5,527 nucleotides of DNA, from positions 1-5,527 of the forward strand of contig JAFGNI010000244.1 of NCBI GenBank assembly GCA_016927095.1, given 5' to 3'. Below the pieces are notes generated by a model, which did no database searches, was not told the DNA's origin, and saw only the letters and a program-made list of their open reading frames with translations. The DNA comes from Anaerolineae bacterium. GTDB lineage: Bacteria > Chloroflexota > Anaerolineae > B4-G1 > SLSP01. The translations under genes and the position numbers were made by a program. Shown here piece by piece: positions 1 through 5,042 of the stretch; position 1 is the first letter of the stretch, and the number at the start of each line of letters is the position of its first letter.

Positions 1-23
1 ATTCGCTGATTCTGTACTACGAC

Positions 24-28
24 AGGAG
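24..28 (+). promoter_or_regulatory. Ribosome binding site of iorB
   Basis: AGGAG lies five bases before the ATG at 34. It is a near-consensus Shine-Dalgarno sequence and supports that start. Confidence 0.8.
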
Positions 29-33
29 ATCAT

Positions 34-621
34 ATGCCAAACAACCTGAACATACTCTTCGTCGGCGTCGGCGGACAGGGCATTCTCACCGCGTCGGATA
101 TCGCGGCGCAGGTGGGGCTGGACCTGGGGCTGGACGCGAAGAAGTCGGAGGTCCACGGCTTTGCGCAGCGTGGCGGGGTGGTGGAGAGCCACGTGCGCTG
201 GGCGGAAAGCGTAGGCGCTCCGACGTCGGAAAAGGGCACGGTGGACGTGCTGATGGCCTTTGAGTTGCTGGAGGCGGCGCGGTGGATCGACTGGCTCAAG
301 CCCGATGGGATGGTTGTGGTGAACCGCCAGAAGCTTATCCCTATGTCCGTCAGCCTCGGCGACGCCACATACCCGGACGAAGACGCGATCCTGGCGGCGC
401 TCCGGGCGCGCGTGGGGCGGTTGGTGGTGGTGGATGCGTTGCCACTGGCGGAGCAGGCGGGCAACGCCCGCACGGTCAACACCGTGATGCTGGCGGCCCT
501 CTCCACCTTGCTGGAGACCGACCCTGAGGTCTGGGAGACCGCCATCCTGCGCCGCGTGCCAGAGGCCTATCGCGGGGTCAACAAGGTCGCCTTCCGTCTT
601 GGACGGGAGGCCGCAGTCTAG
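34..621 (+). CDS. iorB: Indolepyruvate ferredoxin oxidoreductase, beta subunit
   Basis: The 195-residue product matches the pyruvate/ketoisovalerate oxidoreductase gamma-type domain that forms the small subunit of indolepyruvate oxidoreductase. This cytoplasmic, oxygen-sensitive enzyme oxidatively decarboxylates aryl-pyruvates from aromatic amino acid transamination to aryl-acetyl-CoA, passing electrons to ferredoxin. Visible motifs are the N-terminal glycine loop GVGGQGI (residues 11-17), the family block SEVHGFAQRGG (38-48) and the conserved region around NTVMLAAL (149-156). The length is typical for IorB. The ATG at 34 is set by a strong Shine-Dalgarno sequence (AGGAG, 24-28) five bases upstream. 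The thiamine-diphosphate and Fe-S carrying alpha subunit is normally encoded next door. The TGA at 7-9 could be the end of iorA, but only nine bases are visible. The related beta/gamma subunits of 2-oxoacid oxidoreductases are the main alternative; the SEVHG.AQRGG block and the stand-alone small size favour IorB. Confidence 0.9.
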   Translation: MPNNLNILFVGVGGQGILTASDIAAQVGLDLGLDAKKSEVHGFAQRGGVVESHVRWAESVGAPTSEKGTVDVLMAFELLEAARWIDWLKPDGMVVVNRQKLIPMSVSLGDATYPDEDAILAALRARVGRLVVVDALPLAEQAGNARTVNTVMLAALSTLLETDPEVWETAILRRVPEAYRGVNKVAFRLGREAAV

Positions 622-654
622 GCTGTCGAGCGATAGCCTCTACGAGATACCGTG

Positions 655-1875
655 ATGATCGACTGGGATCGCGGATTGTGGCGCAAGACGATCTCTGACG
701 GTGATCCGCCGGATCAGCGGATTATCATCGCCGGAGATTGGGCGCCCATCCGGCGGTACCGCGACACCATGGTGTCGGACCCGGAGGCCGTCTACGGCGA
801 TCTTCTGGTCCCTCTCCGGCAAGCCGATCTGCGGATTGTGAACGTGGAGACCTCCCTGTCGGTCCACGGGGCCCCGATTGTTAAAGATGGCCCGAACCTG
901 CAAGGGCCGCCTGAGGCCGTCCTCGCCTTGGCCTGTGTCCCCTTTGACGTTGGCTGCCTGGCGAACAACCATATGATGGACTATGGTCCTGAAGCCCTGG
1001 CGGATACCCGCGCACGCCTCACCGGCTATGGCATCCTCCCCGTGGGGGCCGGTCTTTCACGCGAGGAGGCGTTGACCCCCTTGGTAGTCACCATCGGTGA
1101 GACCCGGGTAGGTATCATCAATTTCTGTGAGGGGGAGGATAACACCTCAGCCGTTGACGGGCCTGGCGTCTTTGGCTGGGAGATCGCGACGGTCATCGAC
1201 AGGGTGCGGCGCCTCCGTCCCTACGTCGACCTCCTGCTCGTGATCGCGCATGCGGGCCGGGAGTACACGCCGGCGCCGCCACCCTACATCCAGCGCGCCT
1301 ACCGCGCCATCGCTGAGGCCGGTGCAGAGGTGATCGTTGGCCATCACCCGCACGTACCCCAGGGCGTTGAGATATTCGGCGGCGTGCCCATCGCCTACAG
1401 CCTGGGCAACTTCATCTTCGATCAGGAGACCGCCGTGGCCTTCCGGCGCCGGGGTTACCTTGTCGAGCTCTGCTTGAACCGGCGTGAGCTCTCCGGCCTT
1501 GATCTCCTACCTTACGCGCTGGGGGCGGATGGTGTCAGCCGGCTGATAGGTGACGTGAAGCGTCGCTTCCTGGAACATCTTCGCGTGGCTTCCGAGGCCC
1601 TGACGACGCCCGGCGGGACCGCGGCACTGTGGCATGCCTATATCGACAGTCAGGGCGAGCGCTTCTGGCGCGAGGCACGCGGTGGGCTTACGCACTTCAT
1701 CAGCCAGACCGGCGATGACCCGCACGTCGCTGCCAAGCTCCGGAATCGCTTCATCACCCCGGCCCACCGCCATTTCCTCGCAGACGGCCTCACGCGCCTG
1801 ATCGATGGCACACTCGGTACTGCCCCTGGCTGGGCGACTGACCTCGTGGCGCTGTGGGCCGGCGAGGGCACCTGA
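655..1875 (+). CDS. CapA-family protein (metallophosphatase-like fold)
   Basis: The product is about 406 residues and belongs to the CapA / PGA_cap family, named after the poly-gamma-glutamate capsule protein of Bacillus and built on a calcineurin-like metallophosphoesterase fold. Its biochemical role is unsettled in most bacteria. Motifs, numbered from an in-frame GTG at 652, run in the usual order: AGD (27-29), NVET (64-67), LANNHMMDYG (103-112), HAGREY (200-205, where HWGxEY is more common), GHHPHVPQGVE (230-240) and YSLGNFIFD (249-257). The Asp, Asn and His residues in these blocks are the presumed metal ligands. After about residue 260 comes a C-terminal region of some 150 residues that I do not recognise. 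No signal peptide or membrane segment is visible, unlike classic membrane-anchored CapA, so a cytoplasmic location is inferred. ATG 655 is chosen over GTG 652 because the weak GAGA (644-647) sits seven bases from the ATG and only four from the GTG. It follows iorB by 33 bases and is probably cotranscribed. No CapB or CapC gene is visible. Confidence 0.88.
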   Translation: MIDWDRGLWRKTISDGDPPDQRIIIAGDWAPIRRYRDTMVSDPEAVYGDLLVPLRQADLRIVNVETSLSVHGAPIVKDGPNLQGPPEAVLALACVPFDVGCLANNHMMDYGPEALADTRARLTGYGILPVGAGLSREEALTPLVVTIGETRVGIINFCEGEDNTSAVDGPGVFGWEIATVIDRVRRLRPYVDLLLVIAHAGREYTPAPPPYIQRAYRAIAEAGAEVIVGHHPHVPQGVEIFGGVPIAYSLGNFIFDQETAVAFRRRGYLVELCLNRRELSGLDLLPYALGADGVSRLIGDVKRRFLEHLRVASEALTTPGGTAALWHAYIDSQGERFWREARGGLTHFISQTGDDPHVAAKLRNRFITPAHRHFLADGLTRLIDGTLGTAPGWATDLVALWAGEGT

Positions 1876-1903
1876 AGCCGGGCCTGGCCCGCCGTGTCGG
1901 ACC

Positions 1904-1920
1904 GCGGGCATCCTGCCCGC
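1904..1920. repeat. 7-bp GC hairpin downstream of capA-like gene
   Basis: GCGGGCA (1904-1910) and TGCCCGC (1914-1920) form a perfect stem with a TCC loop. It starts 28 bases after the capA-like stop. A smaller palindrome, CGGGCC-T-GGCCCG (1879-1891), sits between them. It could slow or end transcription from the + strand, but no T-tract follows. It could equally be a copy of a dispersed repeat; I recall similar GCGGGCATCCTGCCCGC-type repeats scattered through several environmental bacterial genomes, but could not verify this here. Confidence 0.6.
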
Positions 1921-1995
1921 CTGCGCACGACGTGACCCGCTATATACAGCACGCGGTGTGCGCACAGGTCACCGTCTCTTCCCGGCCCGCTATGC

Positions 1996-2010
1996 CTAAG
2001 GCGTGTCTCA
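1996..2010 (+). repeat. Copy 1 of a 15-base near direct repeat
   Basis: The sequence here and at 2245-2259 share the consensus CTAAGGCRYGTCTYA, matching at 12 of 15 positions, with all three differences being transitions. The pair flanks the four-hairpin element, 40 bases outside its left end. Confidence 0.4.
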
Positions 2011-2050
2011 AGGTTATCATACTTGGACGGGCCTGTTGCATCGCGAACTC

Positions 2051-2206
2051 TGTAGGGCGGGAAGCTGTCCCGCCCCCCGGCCCGCAGGGCCGGCCAGCGG
2101 CGCCGTATCGTCGTCGTAATGGTATGCCCAAGCGTGGCGCCCAGCTCGCGCGGGCCTTGTGCAACGGCGGCTGCGCCGCCGGGGCGGGTCGGCTACCCGC
2201 CCTACA
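2051..2206. repeat. Symmetrical four-hairpin inverted-repeat element (REP- or MITE-like)
   Basis: The ends are an exact 11-bp inverted repeat, TGTAGGGCGGG (2051-2061) and CCCGCCCTACA (2196-2206). With mismatches the match extends to 23 of 26 bases. Each end folds by itself: an 8-bp stem with a 5-base loop on the left (2055-2062 with 2068-2075) and on the right (2182-2189 with 2195-2202). Just inside each is a second perfect hairpin with a 7-bp stem and a 3-base loop, at 2077-2093 and 2165-2181, with loop GCA on the left and its complement TGC on the right. Further in, GGCGCC occurs at 2099-2104 and 2136-2141. The centre (about 2105-2135) shows no symmetry that I can see. There is no transposase and no obvious target-site duplication. 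This is either a non-autonomous mobile element or a structured extragenic palindrome. Confidence 0.75.
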
Positions 2207-2226
2207 TTCGAGCCCGTGACGCAAGC

Positions 2227-2267
2227 CGGCCAGATGCGATAGCCCTAAGGCACGTCTTATCTGGCCG
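2227..2267 (-). terminator. Inverted repeat spanning the add stop codon (possible terminator)
   Basis: CGGCCAGAT (2227-2235) is the exact reverse complement of ATCTGGCCG (2259-2267), with 23 bases between. The right arm lies in the last codons of add and the spacer contains most of its TAA stop. A smaller near-palindrome, TAAGGC-AC-GTCTTA (2246-2259), could form within and just beyond the loop. It may end or stabilise the minus-strand transcript. The long loop and absence of a T-run make a classic intrinsic terminator unlikely. Confidence 0.35.
2245..2259 (+). repeat. Copy 2 of a 15-base near direct repeat, overlapping the add stop
   Basis: This is the partner of the copy at 1996-2010. Its last three bases are the complement of the TAA stop of add, so part of the match lies at the very end of the coding sequence. 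The relation may be chance. Confidence 0.35.
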
Positions 2268-3276
2268 TCGTCCGCTTTTTCACTAGGAGGGCCTCGCGCG
2301 CTTCCTCCGGCAGAAAAGCCACGTCTAGCCCATTTTGCTGGATCTGCCGGATCTGCGCAGGGCTCAAGCCCGCTGCAGGGGCGGCGACGCGATACTCATG
2401 GGGCAACGTGATGCGGCTCACCGCCGGATCGTCGGTGTTGAGGGTGACCTTCATGCCGCGGGCGGCGTAGGTCGCGATGGGGTGATCGGCGTAGCTGGGT
2501 ACGGAGCTGGTCTGCACGTTGCTCGTCAGGCTGATCTCCACCCCAATGCCCCGTTCCGCTATCGTGTCCATCAGAGCCGGGTCCTCGATTGCGTGCAAGC
2601 CATGGCCAATGCGCGTCGCACCGAGCTGCTCGATCGCGGTCCAGATGCTCTCTGGGCCGGCAGCCTCGCCGGCGTGGGCCGTGATGTGCCAGCCAAGCGC
2701 CCGGCCCCGCCGGAAGTGCGCCGCAAAGAGCTCGGCAGGCCAAGCTGCCTCATCCCCCGCGATGTCCATTGCCGTGATGTGCGTGTGGTGTGCAGCCAGC
2801 GCCTCGAACTCCTCCCAACAGGCCTCGACGCCGTAGGTGCGGCTGAGGATGCCGATGAGATTGGCGTCCATCCCACAGTCGCGAGTTCCAGCCTCAACGC
2901 CATCGGCGACAGCGGCGACCACATCCGCCGGATGGAGGCCGTTGGGCGCCGCCATATAGCGCGGGCTGAAGCGGACCTCGATATAGTCGATCCCCTCGCG
3001 GCAGGCATCCTCGACGCACTCGTACGCAATCCGCCGGCAGGCGTCCAGGTCGGCCAACACGCGGATGCTCAGGTCGATCTTCTCGATGAAGGCCATCAGG
3101 CCCGGTTGGGCTACCATCGCCTGGACGTGCGGGCGGAGATCATCTGCGGTATCCCCTGGGAGCGGGACGCCGTGGTGCTGACCGAGCTCCAGGATCGTCT
3201 CCAGCCGCATACTGCCCTCAAGGTGCCGGTGAAGGTCCACCAGCGGTAGCCTGGGATCAATGTTGGTCAATGCCAT
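2257..3276 (-). CDS. add: Adenosine deaminase
   Basis: The 339-residue product is a zinc-dependent hydrolase of the adenosine/AMP deaminase family (TIM barrel), which converts adenosine and deoxyadenosine to inosine and deoxyinosine plus ammonia in the cytoplasm. All catalytic signatures are present: the metal-binding HxH in LHRHLEGS (H16, H18), FIEK (63-66), AGDE (173-176), HAGE (H201 metal ligand, E204 proton donor), RIGHG (H225), SLTSNVQT (249-256) and NTDDP (D282 metal ligand, D283). Length and spacing match bacterial Add. The ATG at 3276 has a good ribosome site (AGAGAGG) that overlaps the stop codon of the methyltransferase gene upstream; the intergenic gap is 10 bases. It is the last gene of the minus-strand operon. 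Related enzymes of the same fold (aminofutalosine deaminase, N6-methyl-AMP deaminase, adenine deaminase) cannot be excluded from motifs alone, though adenosine is the default substrate. Confidence 0.92.
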   Translation of the reverse strand: MALTNIDPRLPLVDLHRHLEGSMRLETILELGQHHGVPLPGDTADDLRPHVQAMVAQPGLMAFIEKIDLSIRVLADLDACRRIAYECVEDACREGIDYIEVRFSPRYMAAPNGLHPADVVAAVADGVEAGTRDCGMDANLIGILSRTYGVEACWEEFEALAAHHTHITAMDIAGDEAAWPAELFAAHFRRGRALGWHITAHAGEAAGPESIWTAIEQLGATRIGHGLHAIEDPALMDTIAERGIGVEISLTSNVQTSSVPSYADHPIATYAARGMKVTLNTDDPAVSRITLPHEYRVAAPAAGLSPAQIRQIQQNGLDVAFLPEEAREALLVKKRTTAR

Positions 3277-3281
3277 AGGTA

Positions 3282-3288
3282 CCTCTCT
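3282..3288 (-). promoter_or_regulatory. Ribosome binding site of add
   Basis: On the minus strand AGAGAGG lies five bases before the add ATG (3276-3274). It begins inside the TAG stop of the methyltransferase gene (3289-3287), which suggests that ribosomes ending the upstream gene can restart on add. Confidence 0.75.
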
Positions 3289-4087
3289 ACGCCCGCGCCG
3301 TGAACATCCCCGAGGCCTTATGGATATGGAAACTCCCCTTCACCTCGATATGGGCCACGATCCTCCTGCGGATAGCCGCCCACTCGGTGGACGCCAGATC
3401 GCAGTCCATCAGCGTGTTCGAGGAGCGGATGTAGTCGATGATGGGCTGGACCTCGGTCACCTCCAGATCGTCGGGGTAGTCGTGCCGGACCACGTCGTTG
3501 AAGACGCGGCCCAATGGCTCGCTGCCGTTCTCCAGTGTGAAGCCCGCGGCAACGCGGCTGGCGCGCTCGTGGATATCAGGCACGAAGGGCGCCACCAGCT
3601 CCCAAAGTTCGCGCATATGCGATTGGCCGACGGTCGTGGCGTAGAAACGCCCGCCCGATTTCAACACACGGCGGATCTCCATCAGAACGCGGTCGCGATC
3701 CGGAACGTGGTAGAGCATGTGGGCCGCGATCACGCTGTCGAAAGCTCCGTCCGGGCTGGGCACGGTCATAGCATCCGCCACTGCAAAGGCAAAGGAATGC
3801 GCTACTACGGCCAGGTTGTCGCGGGCGCGCGTGGCCATGCCTAGGGAGAAGTCGGTCAGCAGGGCGCGCCACCTCGCACCGATGCGATGCTGATTGCTCT
3901 TCCACAGGCTTCCGGGACCGCAGCCGAGCTCCAGGATCCGGGCTGAGGCAGGGAGGTCCATGCGGTCGAAAACCCACCGCTGCCAGCCGTAGGTGTTCGT
4001 GCTGTAGCCGGCATGGAGGGCGATGCGCGCGTTGAGGTTGCGATCGGTCCGGTATTGGACGTGGACTTGATCCGTCGGTTCAGGCAT
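3287..4087 (-). CDS. Class I SAM-dependent methyltransferase, substrate unknown
   Basis: The 266-residue protein has a Rossmann-type SAM-binding core of the Methyltransf_11/25 kind. Visible are an N-terminal block with YGWQRWVFD (33-41), motif I ILELGCGPG (51-59), the acidic residue after strand 2 (D79), a motif-II-like ADA (104-106), FDSVIAAHMLYHVPD (116-130) and a post-motif RVLKSGGRFY region. The N-terminal helix-rich block before motif I is a feature of a common group of unassigned bacterial methyltransferases. The last 100 or so residues are probably the substrate-recognition part and carry no motif I recognise. No membrane segment or signal peptide is seen, so it should be cytoplasmic. 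The ATG at 4087 lies one base after the TAG of the kinase gene and is preceded by GGGAG five bases upstream, which fixes the start and implies coupling. The surrounding nucleoside genes hint at a small purine-related substrate, but nothing in the sequence proves it; other small-molecule substrates are equally possible. Confidence 0.88.
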   Translation of the reverse strand: MPEPTDQVHVQYRTDRNLNARIALHAGYSTNTYGWQRWVFDRMDLPASARILELGCGPGSLWKSNQHRIGARWRALLTDFSLGMATRARDNLAVVAHSFAFAVADAMTVPSPDGAFDSVIAAHMLYHVPDRDRVLMEIRRVLKSGGRFYATTVGQSHMRELWELVAPFVPDIHERASRVAAGFTLENGSEPLGRVFNDVVRHDYPDDLEVTEVQPIIDYIRSSNTLMDCDLASTEWAAIRRRIVAHIEVKGSFHIHKASGMFTARA

Positions 4088-4088
4088 A

Positions 4089-5042
4089 CTAGCTCCCGGT
4101 GAGGTTCTGAAGGCGGCGCTCCTCGTTCCGAAGTTGGTCTTTCACCTTGTCGACCCACGCAGCCAGTTCAGGGCTCGTCAGGAAACCTTCGGCAGCGCCT
4201 GTCACACCGATCTTGTACGAGGCGAAGACCGTCGCCTTCCGGAGCGCCGCGAAGGCATTGCGGGTGTGGACGTAGGCGTGGACGAAGCCGGAGAAGAGCG
4301 CGTCGCCCGCGCCGATGGTGTTGACGACGGGTCGTGTCGCCACAGTAGGCACGCGGACCATCCCCGGGGGTTCGCGTGTCACCAGGAGTGCGCCCGCTTG
4401 ACCCAGGCCGATCACCAGAACACGTGGGTTATACCGGTCCATCACGGCTCGTGCCCAGTCCTCGGGGAACGTGGGCAGCGCTTCATCACTCATGAAGAGG
4501 ATGTCGGCTGCTGCCATGAAGTCCCGGTTGTAGTCATCCTCGAGATTGCTGATCGTGTGGACATCGGTGGCGATCGTAACACCATGCGCCTTGGCGGTTG
4601 CCAGGAAGGCGCGCGAGAAGTTGATGTTGCAGAGGACAGCCAGATCGCACCCTGCCAGCGCCGCTGTGAACACAGACGCAGGGTAGGCGGCGTCTTGGAT
4701 GTCCTTAAGATCGACGTTGATCTGGCGGCGCCCATCGCCGTCGTAGAGGATGACGGATTGGGCGGTCTGGTCCACTGCTGAGAGGACCCATGCATCTTGG
4801 ATACCATCGCCGCGCAGGGTCTCCCGGATGACGGGCGCATACATATCGGTGCCGGTGAGCGAGACGAAGTGGACATCATCTCCCAGCACGGTGAGGGCTT
4901 TGGCCACGTTGTAGCCGACGCCGGAGACCGTGGTCTTCACACCCCAGAAGGGGTAGCGGACGGGGGCATAATCGATGGGGAAGCGGTCGACGCGGAGGGT
5001 GGTCTCGATGTTGATCAGACCGGAGACGAGAACCCGCGTCAT
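4089..5042 (-). CDS. PfkB-family (ribokinase-like) carbohydrate or nucleoside kinase
   Basis: This 317-residue ATP-dependent kinase of the ribokinase/PfkB family phosphorylates a sugar or nucleoside in the cytoplasm. Numbering from the ATG at 5042, it shows the opening strand VLVSGLINIE (4-13), the substrate-binding glycine region VSGVGYNVAKAL (39-50, PfkB signature 1 area) with a G-D dyad in SLTGTD (61-66), and the C-terminal signature NTIGAGDALFSG (241-252) with the anion hole GAGD and catalytic base D247. The usual first residue of that signature is Asp; here it is Asn. A longer reading from 5066 would add eight residues, but 5042 is preferred. It forms an ATGA overlap with the stop of the LOG gene, has GGGAAG six bases upstream, and starts directly on the conserved first strand. 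Candidate substrates, judged from neighbours only, are ribose, adenosine or inosine; fructose-type and other sugars cannot be excluded. Confidence 0.9.
   Translation of the reverse strand: MTRVLVSGLINIETTLRVDRFPIDYAPVRYPFWGVKTTVSGVGYNVAKALTVLGDDVHFVSLTGTDMYAPVIRETLRGDGIQDAWVLSAVDQTAQSVILYDGDGRRQINVDLKDIQDAAYPASVFTAALAGCDLAVLCNINFSRAFLATAKAHGVTIATDVHTISNLEDDYNRDFMAAADILFMSDEALPTFPEDWARAVMDRYNPRVLVIGLGQAGALLVTREPPGMVRVPTVATRPVVNTIGAGDALFSGFVHAYVHTRNAFAALRKATVFASYKIGVTGAAEGFLTSPELAAWVDKVKDQLRNEERRLQNLTGS
4093..4097 (-). promoter_or_regulatory. Ribosome binding site of the methyltransferase gene
   Basis: GGGAG on the minus strand lies five bases before the ATG at 4087. It sits within the last codons of the kinase gene, consistent with coupled translation. 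Confidence 0.7.

Larger units (their letters stand above)
1876..2256. other. Gene-free convergent intergenic region rich in hairpins
   Basis: This stretch separates the 3' ends of the two convergent gene groups. Reading frames across it are short, lack recognisable motifs and lack plausible ribosome binding sites, so I see no gene. It holds a small palindrome (1879-1891), a 7-bp hairpin (1904-1920), a symmetrical four-hairpin element (2051-2206), a 15-base near-repeat pair (1996-2010 and 2245-2259) and the outer arm of an inverted repeat whose other arm lies inside the end of add. None of the hairpins is followed by a clear T-tract on either strand, so none is a textbook intrinsic terminator. 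Confidence 0.75.

Noticed and set aside
1957..1966. Perfect 10-base palindrome TGTGCGCACA as an operator
   Set aside because: It lies between convergent gene ends where no promoter is expected, and a single palindrome of this length in GC-rich sequence can occur by chance.
2041..2210. tRNA or structured riboswitch in the hairpin-rich intergenic region
   Set aside because: No cloverleaf, CCA-end, T-loop or known aptamer motif could be made out, and the position at convergent gene ends does not suit a riboswitch.
1854..2219. Possible small + strand gene of 121 codons crossing the intergenic region
   Set aside because: It starts inside the capA-like gene, has no good ribosome site, and its sequence is mostly the translation of GC-rich hairpin repeats.
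2335..3249. Long open frame of 304 codons on the + strand opposite add
   Set aside because: Its frame is a by-product of GC-rich codon use in add, its translation has no recognisable motif, and the minus-strand frame carries every adenosine deaminase signature.
4134..4781. Open frame of 215 codons on the + strand opposite the kinase gene
   Set aside because: It lies wholly within a gene with clear PfkB motifs on the other strand and shows no protein-like features.
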